Assembly (NCBI GenBank): GCA_005884745.1
Contig: VAZU01000044.1
Span: 1 to 19,971 of the forward strand
Direction: 5' to 3'
From: Alphaproteobacteria bacterium
Lineage (GTDB): Bacteria > Pseudomonadota > Alphaproteobacteria > Rhizobiales > Xanthobacteraceae
DNA length: 19,971 nt
Every line of letters begins with the position of its first letter. Positions within the stretch are counted from its first letter, which is position 1. The notes under the pieces were generated by a model that worked only from the letters and a program-made list of their open reading frames with translations, was not told where the DNA came from and ran no database searches. The translations under genes and the position numbers were made by a program. Positions 6,586-15,209 of the stretch are shown piece by piece.

Positions 6586-7571
6586 ATGCGAACCGCGCGC
6601 GGTCGTGCGGCGCGGAGAAATCGAGCGCGGGGCCGAGCGGCACGATGCCGGTCGGGTTGATGTGGCGATGGCTGCCGTAATAATGCCGCTTGATATGGTC
6701 GATGCTCACCGTCTCGGCGACGCCGGAGACCTGATAGAGATCGCGCAGGTAATTGCTCAGGCTCGGATAATCCACGATGCGGCGAAGATTGCACTTGAAA
6801 TGGCCGTAATAGACCGCGTCGAACCGTACCAGCGTCGTGAACAGCCGCCAGTCGGCTTCCGTGAGTTTTTCCCCGGCGAGATAGCGCCGGCCGGACAGAC
6901 GCGCCTCGAGTTCCTCGAGCGCGGCGAACAGCGCCAAAAATGCTTCCTCATAGGCTTCCTGGGAACTCGCGAAGCCGGCTCGGTAGACGCCGTTGTTGAC
7001 GTTCTCGTAGACGAAATGATTGACGCGGTCGATCTCCTCGCGGAGCTCCGGCGGATAGTAATCGGTCCGCACGTCGGTGAACGCATCGAATGCCGAATTG
7101 AGCATGCGGATGATCTCGGCGGATTCGTTGTTGACGATGGTGTTTCGCCGCTTGTCCCACAGCACCGGAACGGTGACGCGGCCGGTGTAATGCGGATCGG
7201 CGAGGAGATAGATGTCGGCCAGCCGCCGCTTGTGATTGACGAAATCCGGGATGGCGCCCTCGCCCGCGCCGAACACCCAGCCCTCGCCGCCCATCAGCGG
7301 CTCGACCACCGAAAGCGAGATCAGGTCCTCGAGACCCTTGAGCTTGCGGAAGATGGAGATCGCCTCTTCGAGCCCCTTGAGCTTGCGAAAGATGACGGTG
7401 CGGTGCGCCCACGGGCAGGCGAGCGAGACGTAGAGGTGATACCGACCCGGTTCCGCCCGGACTGCCGTCGGGCGTGACCCAGCTGCGGAAGCTCGTCGGC
7501 ACGCGCACGAAACGGCCCGCGCGAGCCTCGTAGCCCTCGTCCTTCCACACGCCTTCGACGAGCAGGCCCAT
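6581..7571 (-). pseudogene. yqjG: Glutathionyl-hydroquinone reductase (GST superfamily, YqjG-like), frameshifted
   Basis: The product would reduce glutathionyl-hydroquinones using glutathione in the cytoplasm. The start at 7571 (MGLLVEGVWKDEGYEARAG, ribosome-binding site GGAG 7 nt upstream) reads in one frame to RSWVTPDGS near 7461. The rest of the family sequence continues in another frame from AEPGRYHLYVSLACPWAHRT. The thioredoxin-fold active site CPWAHR, the TVPVLWDKRRNTIVNNESAE segment, FVYENVNNGVYRAGFA and the C-terminal NPTGIVPLGP are all intact after the shift. About eight residues usual between DGS and AE are missing, so a deletion not divisible by three near 7451-7463 best explains it. 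There is also a 13-residue tandem duplication (IFRKLKGLE twice). The stop TAG lies in the palindromic element. It is a recent pseudogene or an assembly error. Confidence 0.85.
7322..7399 (-). repeat. In-frame 39-bp tandem duplication inside the GST-like gene
   Basis: Two consecutive 13-codon units encode IFRKLKGLEEAIS and IFRKLKGLEDLIS. Relatives have this segment once, directly after the CPWAHR active site. The copies differ at 7 of 39 bases, mostly at third positions. Boundaries are approximate within a few bases. Confidence 0.75.
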
Positions 7572-7585
7572 CGGGATGCTCCGTT

Positions 7586-7656
7586 GTAGCCCGGATGGAG
7601 CGTGGCGAAATCCGGGATCGGCGTTCCCGCATTCCGCTTCGCTCCATGCGGGCTAC
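7586..7656. repeat. REP-like doublet (GTAGCCCGGATGGAGCG family)
   Basis: The arms GTAGCCCGGATGGAGCG (7586-7602) and CGCTCCATGCGGGCTAC (7640-7656) are inverted with one mismatch. Each half is itself a hairpin: CCCGGAT with ATCCGGG, and CCCGCAT with ATGCGGG. It sits 15 bp upstream of the GST-like start codon, in the region divergent to the acetyltransferase gene, which is unusual for a REP-type element. Confidence 0.85.
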
Positions 7657-7755
7657 CAGCAAATAGGCATCGCGCCAGCCCAGGCAATGGACCTCGCGTG
7701 CGCCAAGTGCTAAGCGGCGCTCGGCCGCGCGCCGTAACCGGCGCGGGCGATCGCC

Positions 7756-8313
7756 ATGACCGATCTCACGCTGAACATCCTGCTCGAGACGCCCGAAGAC
7801 GCGGCGGCGATCGAGCGTCTCTACGAGCGCACCTTCGGGCCGGGGCGCTTTGCGCGCACGTCGTATCGCATCCGCGAGGAGATGGCGCATCGGCCCGAGC
7901 TGTCGTTCACGGCGCGAATCGGCACGCTCCTGGTCGGCTCGGTGCGTCAGACCAAAATCCGGATCGGCGAGACGCCCGCGCTGCTGCTCGGGCCCTTGAC
8001 GATCGAGCCGCCGTTCCGCCATCACGGCATCGGCAAGGCGCTGATCGAACGGGCGCTCGCGGAGGCGCGCCGGCACGGTCACCGCCTGGTCGTGCTCGTG
8101 GGCGACGTGCCTTATTACGGCCGCTGCGGCTTTGCGCGCATTCCCAAAGGGCAAGTCACGATGCCGGGCCCGGTCGACCCGGCGAGATTGCTGGTCGCCG
8201 AGCTGGCGGACGGCGCATTCGCGGGCGTGAGCGGCGCGATCCGGCCGGACTGGGATCAGGAATCAGAAGTCAGAAGTCAGGAATCAGAAGAAGGAACGGG
8301 GCACTTACCTTGA
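7756..8313 (+). CDS. GNAT-family N-acetyltransferase (YhbS-like)
   Basis: This 185-residue predicted acetyltransferase should transfer acetyl from acetyl-CoA to an unknown amine in the cytoplasm. Typical GNAT features are the N-terminal PEDAAAIERLYERTFGPGRF (residues 13-32), the acetyl-CoA pyrophosphate loop in PPFRHHGIGKALIERAL (85-101) and the late LVGDVPYYGRCGF motif (114-126) seen in YhbS-type proteins. The family sequence ends near residue 165. The final ~18 residues (beginning QESEVRSQESEE) are encoded by a palindromic repeat that begins near 8257, so the native stop was probably lost when the element arrived. The ATG at 7756 lacks a strong ribosome-binding site. It is convergent with the membrane protein gene ending at 8342. 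Confidence 0.85.
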   Translation: MTDLTLNILLETPEDAAAIERLYERTFGPGRFARTSYRIREEMAHRPELSFTARIGTLLVGSVRQTKIRIGETPALLLGPLTIEPPFRHHGIGKALIERALAEARRHGHRLVVLVGDVPYYGRCGFARIPKGQVTMPGPVDPARLLVAELADGAFAGVSGAIRPDWDQESEVRSQESEEGTGHLP

Positions 8314-8341
8314 CCGCTGATTTCTGACTTCTGATTTCCTG
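8257..8341. repeat. AT-richer palindromic element between convergent genes
   Basis: The left arm, CAGGAATCAGAAGTCAGAA and following bases (8257-8280), is inverted at 8317-8341 as CTGATTTCTGACTTCTGATT and following bases, about 24 bp with one indel and one mismatch. A further partial copy, CAGGAATCAGAAG, lies at 8278-8290. It encodes the tail of the acetyltransferase and abuts the TGA of the convergent membrane protein gene (8344-8342). It could form a bidirectional terminator. Confidence 0.8.
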
Positions 8342-10408
8342 TCATCGTCCTTCGCGCAGCCACGTCGCCGCGACGCTGCTGAGCAGCAGCAGCAGGCCCA
8401 GGACACCGGCGAAGACCGGCAGCACCCCGATGCCCCGCACCACGCTGGCGTCGCGCATCTTCAGTCCGATCCAGTCCTCGCCCTTGAACGTCTCGGACGA
8501 GCGCACCGGGAGCACGCGCGGCACCGTCACGCCGGACGCATCGGCGACCCGCCGCGCGTCGCCGCCGGTCGCCGCCGTAAGCGGGCCGAGCACGTCGGTG
8601 GTCGAGGTGACTTCGGCGAATTCCCGGGGATTGGCCGGTCCGATATTGGTGAGCGCGGTCAGCTTGCCGTCGCTGGCGCGCCACAAGCCGAGCTCGCCGG
8701 CCGGAACGTCCGCGCGCCAGACACCGGGTTCCGAGGCGCCGAGCGTGACCGTGCGGGTTTGCCCGGACGGCGACGTCACGATGACCGGATCGACGCTGTC
8801 GGCCATCGTTTGCCGCTCGATCGTGAGCTCGCGCCCATGGGAGGAGAGCCGCAATGCCTCCTCCTCGAGATCGGGCTGCTTCATCAGCCAATGCGACAGG
8901 CGCCGCAGCAGATCGAGGTGAGGACCGCCGCCTTCGTAACCGCGCGCCCACAGCCAGATATGGTCGGACAGCAGCAGCGCGACCCGGCCCTCGCCCTGGC
9001 GCGAGAGCACCAGCAGCGGCTTGTCGTCGGGGCCGTGCATCACGACGGTGCCGTTGGGGTTGCGGGTGTCGACCAGCCGGAACCAGCGGCTCCAGTGCGG
9101 CGGATCGGAATTGGCGCCATCGAGATCGCGCGTGACCGGATGGCGCTTGCCCTGCTCGCTGAGCCGAGCGTGGAACGGCCGGTCGGTGGTCTCCCCGCTC
9201 GGCTCGGCCGGCAGGATGACGTCCAAGGGCGTGCGCCAGATGCTGCCCGGGGTCGCATAATCGGGGCCGGCCGCGACCAGGACCGCGCCGCCCTCGCGCA
9301 CGTAGCGGGCGATGTTGTCGAAATAGATCAGCGGCAGCACGCCCTGGCGGGCGTAGCGATCGAAGATGATCAGCTGAAAGTCGTTGATCCTCTGCTGGAA
9401 CAGCTCGCGGGTCGGAAAGGCGATCAGCGAAAGCTCGTTGATCGGCGTGCCGTCCTGTTTTTCCGGCGGGCGCAGGATGGTGAAATGCACCAGATCGACG
9501 CTGGCGTCGGATTTCAGCAGATTGCGCCAGGTGCGCTCGCCCGCGTGAGGCTCGCCGGAAACCAGCAGCACGCGCAGCTTGTCGCGCACCCCGTCGATCG
9601 ACACCACGGCGCGATTGTTGACGGGCGTGAGCTCGCCTTCGAGCGCCGACGCCTCGATCTCCACGATGTTGGCGCCCGCGTGGGGGATCGGGATCTGCAC
9701 GCTGACCTTTTCGCCGCTTCGCACGCTGCGGCTTTCCAAGGTGTCGCCGTCGCGCCGAACGGTCACTTGCGCCGGTCCGGGCGGTACGCCGGAATCCTCG
9801 ACGCGAAACACCAGCGTCTGGCTTTGTCCGACGATGCCGAAGCGCGGCGCGGAAAGGAGCACGACGCGGCGGTCGCGTTCGTCGGGATGGCCGGTGATCA
9901 GCGCGTGCACCGGCGCGGAAAACCCCAACGCGGCGGCGTCGCCCGGAACGTCGTGCACGCGGCCGTCTGTCACCAGGACGGCGCCGGCGATGCGATCGGG
10001 CGGGACGTCGGCGAGCGCAGCGCCGAGTGCCGAGAACAGCCGGGTACCCTCGGTTTCGCCGTCGGCCTCGCCGGCCTCCACGACCCGCGTCTCCAGCCCG
10101 GGGATGCGCGCCAGCCGCTGCGCCAGCGCGGCGCGCACGGCTTCGGTTTGCGCCAGCCGGTCGCCAAATCCCTGGCTCGGGCTCTTGTCGATGATCACCA
10201 CCGCGACCGAGGACAGCGGCTGGCGGTCCTCGCGCGTGAAGGAGGGATTGGCGAGCGCCAGCGCCAGCAATGCCAGGCCGGCGATGCGCAGCGGCGCGCC
10301 GCGGCTGCGGATGAAGAGCAGGAGCCCCGCGACCAATGTGACCGCGGCCAAAGCCGCCCACAGCACTTCGACGGGCACCAGCGGAGCAAACGCGATTCCG
10401 AAGTCCAC
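8342..10408 (-). CDS. Large membrane protein with VWA-like and GATase1-like regions (MoxR-cluster partner)
   Basis: This is a 688-residue inner-membrane protein. Two N-terminal helices (about residues 11-33 and 40-55) lead into a von Willebrand A-like domain with a plausible metal site: DKSPS (74-78), GTRLFSAL (121-128) and VLVTDG (144-149). A second alpha/beta region begins DKLRVLLVSGEPHAGERTW and has the look of a class I glutamine amidotransferase-like fold without an obvious catalytic triad. A C-terminal helix (about 658-682, GVLPVFAGVLGLLLLLSSVA) anchors the end, so most of the protein is probably periplasmic. The start is GTG at 10408, 10 bp after the stop of the upstream DUF4159 gene, with AGGA in front. 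It is the last gene of the MoxR-DUF58-DUF4159 operon. Exact function unknown. Confidence 0.85.
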   Translation of the reverse strand: MDFGIAFAPLVPVEVLWAALAAVTLVAGLLLFIRSRGAPLRIAGLALLALALANPSFTREDRQPLSSVAVVIIDKSPSQGFGDRLAQTEAVRAALAQRLARIPGLETRVVEAGEADGETEGTRLFSALGAALADVPPDRIAGAVLVTDGRVHDVPGDAAALGFSAPVHALITGHPDERDRRVVLLSAPRFGIVGQSQTLVFRVEDSGVPPGPAQVTVRRDGDTLESRSVRSGEKVSVQIPIPHAGANIVEIEASALEGELTPVNNRAVVSIDGVRDKLRVLLVSGEPHAGERTWRNLLKSDASVDLVHFTILRPPEKQDGTPINELSLIAFPTRELFQQRINDFQLIIFDRYARQGVLPLIYFDNIARYVREGGAVLVAAGPDYATPGSIWRTPLDVILPAEPSGETTDRPFHARLSEQGKRHPVTRDLDGANSDPPHWSRWFRLVDTRNPNGTVVMHGPDDKPLLVLSRQGEGRVALLLSDHIWLWARGYEGGGPHLDLLRRLSHWLMKQPDLEEEALRLSSHGRELTIERQTMADSVDPVIVTSPSGQTRTVTLGASEPGVWRADVPAGELGLWRASDGKLTALTNIGPANPREFAEVTSTTDVLGPLTAATGGDARRVADASGVTVPRVLPVRSSETFKGEDWIGLKMRDASVVRGIGVLPVFAGVLGLLLLLSSVAATWLREGR

Positions 10409-10418
10409 GGACTGGTTC

Positions 10419-13244
10419 CTATTGCCCGAGCCGCTCGAGCAACGCCGGGACGTGCACCTGATCGGCCTTGTAGTTGCCGGTCAGCGTGTACATCACGATG
10501 TTGACCCCCGCCCGGAAGGCGAACTCGCGCTGGCGCGGATCGCCGGGCACCAACGGCAGCATCGGCTGACCGTCGGGCTGAATGGCCCAGGCGCCGGCAA
10601 GGTCGTTGGAAGTAATGAGAATGGAAGAGACGCCGTCGCCGCCGCGGGCGGGGCGACGCGGTTCGTCCTCGCGTTCCGCCGGCATGGCTTCGACCCAAAG
10701 CTGGCCGAAGTTGAAGCGCCCGGGAAAATCGCGAAGCAGAAAGAACGTCTTGGTCAGCACGTGGTCGCGGGGAACCGGCTCGAGCTCGGGAATGTCGAGC
10801 GAGGAGAGAATCGTGCGCAATGCCTGCATGCCCGGCCCGCGGCCCTCGCCGCCCGGCCCGGCCGGCGCCGCCACGGCGTCGCGCGTATCGAACAAGATGG
10901 TGCCGCCTTGCTTCATGTAGGCGTCGGCCCGCGCCAGCGCCTCGGCCGCGGGTCGCGCCGCGTTCGGCACCACCGGCCAATAGATCAACGGAAAAAATGC
11001 AAGCTCGTCGCGGCCGATGTCGATCCCGATCGGCTCGCCCGCCTCGAGCGCGGTACGCTGCGCCAGGAACAGGGTCAGGCCCTGCAGCCCGGCCTTGCTG
11101 GTGGCGTCGACATCGGAATCCCCGGTGATCACGTAGGCGAGCCGGGTCTGCAGCGTGCTCTTCATGGCGAAATCATCGGAGACCGGATCGGCGCGGCTGC
11201 TGCCGATCCCGAGCACGCTCGCGGCCGCGATACCGCAGAGGATGAGCATGGCCGCGGCCGCGCGCCGCCGCGGCACGAGCCGATGCCAGCCGCCGCCGAG
11301 CGAGAACACCACGAGCGAATCGATCAGGAGCAACACGAGCGCAGTAACGAACACGATGCCCCGGAGATCCTTGGGCTCGCTGAGCCGATACGGTTCGATC
11401 CGCGCGGCGAGCGGCGAAAGATCGATCGGGGCCAGCCGATCGCCGGCCGCCAGCGTGTTGACGGCGAGCAGCGCTTCGGGCGGGCCGTAGAAGCCCGGCG
11501 GATGATCGGCGGTTGCGCGCCCGGCATAGCCCGTCGGCACCGGCCGCGCGGTCGCGGGCGGAGGCTCGAAGCTCCCGAAGCCGTCGAGCACGCGGGTCGG
11601 AGGAACCACCTCGCGGGTCCTGGCGGCGCGGCCTTCGGGCTCGGCTGCGGCGGTCGAGCCGGCGAGGCCGACGATGCGCTTGAGCATGTCCACGAAGGTG
11701 CCCGAGAGCGGCAGATTCGACCAGCGGGTGTCCGCCGTCACGTGGAATAAAACGATGAGCCCCTTGCCGCGACGCACCGCCGTCACCAGCGGGGTGCCGT
11801 CGGCCAGCGTCGCCCAGGTGCGATCGCCGAGATCCGAATCCGGCTCGGCGAGCACCTGCCGGGTCACGGCGACGTCGCCGGGAACCGGCATGCCGAAAAA
11901 CGGACCCTCCCGGGAGAAAGCCGCGAGCTGCTGCGGCTTCTCCCAGGTGAGGCTGCCGCCCAGGGTGCGGCCGCCGCGCCGCAGCTTGACCGGAACGAGA
12001 TCGTCGTCGTCCGCCTCGGCGGCCGCAAGCCGCGGGCCGGCGAAACGAACCAGCACGCCGCCGTCCTCGACCCAGCGAATGAGCTGCTCGCGGGCTCCGC
12101 CGACGACGTTGCCGACGTCGGCCAGGATCAGCATGGGCAAATTCTGCTCGAGGAAACGTTCGATCTCCCGGGCGGGCGCGCGCGCCTCGGCGACGCGAAC
12201 ATCGGCGAACGGGTTGAGCGCGCGCGACAGATAATAAACGGCGTCGAGCAGCGGCTGCGCCGTCTCGGACGTGGCCCCGGAAACGAGGCCAACGGAGCGG
12301 CGGCGCCAGCGCTTGTCGAGCAGCTGCACTGCGCCCGAAGAACGTTCGGCGGCGATTTCGAGCCGCGCAATGTCGTTGCGGATCTCGACCGGGAGATCGA
12401 ACTGCGCCGCGGTCTGCCGCTCCTCGGGCTTGAACTCGAAGCGCGCGTCGCCGAGCGGCAAGCCCTTGAGATCGAGCGCGCGGACGAGACCGGCTTCGGG
12501 GGCGCCGGTCGCGGCGCGCAGCACTTGCACGCTCAGAGCGCCGGCGGCGTTGTCGGCCGCCGCCAGCGCATGGGCGGGCTTGATGCCGCCGGCCACGACG
12601 GTAATCGGCCGGCCATCGAGCAGCCGCGCGAGGCCCGAGACGAACGCTTCGCCATTGCCGAGATCGATGCCGTCGGTGAGCCAGATCAGCTCGACCTGGG
12701 GGGTGGCTTGGAGAAAGCGCGCAATCGAGCCGAGCGCTTCGGCGCGATCGAGGGTGTGAGGTTTCGGCCGGATCTGGCGCAGCCGGACGCGCGCGGCTCC
12801 GGGAGTTTCGAGCGAAATGTCGCGGCCCGGCTCGGACAGCGGCACGATGGCAACGCCGCGGCCGTCGGCTTCCGCGCGGGCGATGAGCTCATCGGCGGTG
12901 CGCAGGCGAATGTCCCAGGTCGCCGCGGCGCCCCAGGCATCGTCGAGCAGCAATGCGATCGGCGCCGCCTTGGTGGCGGTCGCGAGCGGCGGGTTCCACA
13001 GCGGACCCGCGACGGCAAAGATCATGAGCGCGGCGAGCGCCAATCGCAGCAGCGTCAGCCACCACGGCGTGCGCGCCGGGGTCTCCTCGCGCGGCGCGAT
13101 GTCGAACAGCAGGCGCGTCGGCGGGAACGCAATCTGGCGCGGCCGCGGCGGGATCAGCCGCAACAGCCACCACAGGGCCGGGAGGGCCAGCAATCCCAGC
13201 AGCACCAGCGGCTGGGCGAAGCCGAGCGGCAGACCCGCGATCAT
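10419..13244 (-). CDS. BatA N-terminal / DUF4159 domain membrane protein
   Basis: This is a 941-residue protein. Residues 1-85 match the aerotolerance-regulator (BatA) N-terminal pattern: a helix at about 10-30, the IPPRPRQIAFPPTRLLFD strip, and a second helix near 61-83. A VWA-like domain follows, but its metal site is degenerate (LLLDDAWGA at 98-106 instead of DxSxS). Two more helices lie near 627-652 and 663-683. The C-terminal 240 residues, starting TRLAYVITGD, match DUF4159, including FFPLIYWPVVPNAARPAAEA, GGTILFDTRD and the late FGQLWVEAM. The start ATG overlaps the DUF58 stop as ATGA, with GAGG upstream. The frame is open to 14021, but that extension is a shadow of DUF58. It is probably a structural partner of the MoxR/DUF58 pair. 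Confidence 0.9.
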   Translation of the reverse strand: MIAGLPLGFAQPLVLLGLLALPALWWLLRLIPPRPRQIAFPPTRLLFDIAPREETPARTPWWLTLLRLALAALMIFAVAGPLWNPPLATATKAAPIALLLDDAWGAAATWDIRLRTADELIARAEADGRGVAIVPLSEPGRDISLETPGAARVRLRQIRPKPHTLDRAEALGSIARFLQATPQVELIWLTDGIDLGNGEAFVSGLARLLDGRPITVVAGGIKPAHALAAADNAAGALSVQVLRAATGAPEAGLVRALDLKGLPLGDARFEFKPEERQTAAQFDLPVEIRNDIARLEIAAERSSGAVQLLDKRWRRRSVGLVSGATSETAQPLLDAVYYLSRALNPFADVRVAEARAPAREIERFLEQNLPMLILADVGNVVGGAREQLIRWVEDGGVLVRFAGPRLAAAEADDDDLVPVKLRRGGRTLGGSLTWEKPQQLAAFSREGPFFGMPVPGDVAVTRQVLAEPDSDLGDRTWATLADGTPLVTAVRRGKGLIVLFHVTADTRWSNLPLSGTFVDMLKRIVGLAGSTAAAEPEGRAARTREVVPPTRVLDGFGSFEPPPATARPVPTGYAGRATADHPPGFYGPPEALLAVNTLAAGDRLAPIDLSPLAARIEPYRLSEPKDLRGIVFVTALVLLLIDSLVVFSLGGGWHRLVPRRRAAAAMLILCGIAAASVLGIGSSRADPVSDDFAMKSTLQTRLAYVITGDSDVDATSKAGLQGLTLFLAQRTALEAGEPIGIDIGRDELAFFPLIYWPVVPNAARPAAEALARADAYMKQGGTILFDTRDAVAAPAGPGGEGRGPGMQALRTILSSLDIPELEPVPRDHVLTKTFFLLRDFPGRFNFGQLWVEAMPAEREDEPRRPARGGDGVSSILITSNDLAGAWAIQPDGQPMLPLVPGDPRQREFAFRAGVNIVMYTLTGNYKADQVHVPALLERLGQ

Positions 13245-14197
13245 ACGTGCCTCGCGGACAGCGGCAGCGCACGCCAGCGATGAATGCCGGTGCCGTTGGG
13301 CCCGGCGCCCATCTGTCCGTGCAGCCTCAACAGCAGCTCGCTCGCGGGACGGTCGGTGCGGTGAATGGTAAAAGTCCAGCCCAGGCGATCGGTTTCCTGG
13401 CGGATCGCGGCGCGGTGGTTGTCGAGACGCCGCTCGTAATCCGAACGCCAGGTCTCGGCACGGCCGGCCGTGATGGTGCCGGCTCCCTCCGGCTCGATGA
13501 ACTCGATGCGGCCGGCGTACGGGAAAGTCTCCTCGGCCGGATCGACGATCTGGACCACGTGACCATGCGCGCCGGTGGCGGAAAGCTGGGCGATGGTCCG
13601 GCGCAGCTCCGCGATCGGACTCCACAGGTCCGAGAGCACGACGATCTCGGCGAGCGGCGAAGGCGAGAAGGAGGGCGGCAGGCTCGACGGGGCTTGGCGA
13701 TCGTGCACGATCGCCTGCGCCATCTTGTCGATCACGTTGCGGTCCGCGGTCGGCCGCATCAGGCCGGGAATGCCGATGCGCTCCCCGCCTTCGACCAGCA
13801 GGTGGCCCAGCGCGAAGCCCATCACCAGCGCGCGATCGAGCTTGGTGTCGGAGACGAGCGGCGAAGCGAACATCATGGAGGGCGAACGATCGGGCCAGAT
13901 CCACACGGTGTGGGCAGCCTCCCATTCGCGCTCGCGAACATACAGATGATCGTCGCGCGCGGAACGGCGCCAATCGACGCGGTGCGCCGGTTCGCCGGAG
14001 ACGAAGCGTCGATATTGCCAAAAATTCTCGCCCGGTCCGGCCCGGCGCCGGCCGTGAAGCCCGTGGATCACGGTCGCGGCGACGCGACGCGCCTCCAGGA
14101 TCAGGCGCGGCATGGCGGCGGTGAGCGCGCGCGCTCTCGCCGTGGCGCGGCGCGTCGTGTCGCCGTCGAGGGAATTGGCAGATACCGCGCTGGGCAT
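13241..14197 (-). CDS. DUF58 domain-containing protein (VWA-like)
   Basis: This is a 318-residue cytoplasmic protein of the family that nearly always accompanies MoxR ATPases. The conserved DUF58 signature is visible: GENFWQYRRFVSGEPAHRVD (residues 56-75), then WRRSARDDHLYVRERE and VWIWPDRSPSMMF (98-110). The DRSPS at 103-107 is an intact VWA metal-site motif. The start ATG at 14197 lies 4 bp after the MoxR stop, and the stop overlaps the next gene's ATG (ATGA). A longer reading to 14230 overlaps MoxR and is less likely. In characterised MoxR systems the DUF58 partner is thought to link the ATPase to the client complex; here that is inferred from context. Confidence 0.92.
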   Translation of the reverse strand: MPSAVSANSLDGDTTRRATARARALTAAMPRLILEARRVAATVIHGLHGRRRAGPGENFWQYRRFVSGEPAHRVDWRRSARDDHLYVREREWEAAHTVWIWPDRSPSMMFASPLVSDTKLDRALVMGFALGHLLVEGGERIGIPGLMRPTADRNVIDKMAQAIVHDRQAPSSLPPSFSPSPLAEIVVLSDLWSPIAELRRTIAQLSATGAHGHVVQIVDPAEETFPYAGRIEFIEPEGAGTITAGRAETWRSDYERRLDNHRAAIRQETDRLGWTFTIHRTDRPASELLLRLHGQMGAGPNGTGIHRWRALPLSARHV

Positions 14198-14201
14198 TCG
14201 C

Positions 14202-15209
14202 TTATCCGATGCGGGCCCGCAGACGGCCAACCACCGCCTCGATGGTCTCGCCGTCGGCCCGTGCCGCGAAGGTGAGCGCCATGCGGTGCTTCAAGATCGG
14301 CTCCGCCAAATCGACGACGTCGTCGATCGACGGGGCGAAGCGGCCCTCGAGCAGCGCGCGCGCCCGCACCGCGAGCATGAGCGCCTGGCTCGCCCGCGGG
14401 CTCGGTCCCCAGGCGATCAGCTTGGCCGTCTCGTCGCCTTCGGCGCCGGGACGCGCCGAGCGAACGAGCGCCAGGATCGCTTCGACCACCGATTCGCCGA
14501 CCGGCAGCCGTCGCACCAGGCGCTGCGCCGCCATCAGGTCCTCGGCGGTCATCGCCGGTTTCGCCCGGCTCTCCTCGGCGCCGGTGGTGTCGAACAGGAT
14601 CTTTCGCTCCGCCTCGCGATCGGGATAGTCGACGTCGACCTGCATCAGGAACCGGTCGAGCTGCGCCTCCGGCAGCGGATAGGTGCCTTCCTGCTCGAGC
14701 GGATTCTGGGTGGCGAGCACGTGAAACGGCTTGGGCAAATCGTGGCGGGCGCCGGCGACGGTGACGTGCTGTTCCTGCATGGCCTGCAGCAGGGCCGATT
14801 GCGTCCGCGGGCTTGCGCGGTTGATCTCGTCGGCCATCAACAGCTGCGCGAAGATCGGGCCGGGAATGAACCGGAACGTCCGCTTTGCCCCCGGGCTCTC
14901 CTCCAGCACCTCCGAGCCGAGAATATCCGAGGGCATGAGGTCCGGCGTGAACTGGATGCGCCGGGCATCGAGCCCGAGCACGGTGCCCATGGTGTCGACC
15001 AGCTTGGTCTTGGCGAGGCCCGGAACCCCGACCAGCAGCGCGTGGCCGCCCGACAGCACGGTCACCAACGCGCGCTCGACCACCCGCTCCTGGCCGAAAA
15101 TGACGGCGCTGATCGCGGCTTTGGCCGATCTTATATGGGCGGCGGTCGTCTCCGCGGCGCGCACGATCATGTCTTCCAGCTTTTCCAGTCCTTCGCCGGG
15201 CAATGACAT
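14202..15209 (-). CDS. MoxR-family AAA+ ATPase
   Basis: This is a 335-residue AAA+ ATPase expected to act as a hexameric chaperone that remodels or activates a partner complex. Motifs are VFG-type N-box IFGQERVVERAL (37-48), Walker A GVPGLAKT (61-68), Walker B LLMADE (123-128), sensor 1 ATQNP (166-170), the arginine finger region EAQLDRF (181-187), and sensor 2 in WGPSPRA (267-273). The start at 15209 (MSLPGEG) is preceded by AAGGAG seven bases away. The frame is open to 15290, but that upstream stretch has no family similarity. It is the first gene of a four-gene operon with DUF58, BatA/DUF4159 and a VWA/GATase-like protein, and is divergent from the DUF1285 gene. Confidence 0.95.
   Translation of the reverse strand: MSLPGEGLEKLEDMIVRAAETTAAHIRSAKAAISAVIFGQERVVERALVTVLSGGHALLVGVPGLAKTKLVDTMGTVLGLDARRIQFTPDLMPSDILGSEVLEESPGAKRTFRFIPGPIFAQLLMADEINRASPRTQSALLQAMQEQHVTVAGARHDLPKPFHVLATQNPLEQEGTYPLPEAQLDRFLMQVDVDYPDREAERKILFDTTGAEESRAKPAMTAEDLMAAQRLVRRLPVGESVVEAILALVRSARPGAEGDETAKLIAWGPSPRASQALMLAVRARALLEGRFAPSIDDVVDLAEPILKHRMALTFAARADGETIEAVVGRLRARIG

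Noticed and set aside
8759..11750. Very long plus-strand ORFs (581 and 723 codons) antisense to the two large membrane protein genes
   Set aside because: They are Arg/Ala/Gly-rich with no recognisable motifs, and the minus strand encodes clear families with domains and ribosome-binding sites. Long antisense ORFs are expected at this G+C content.
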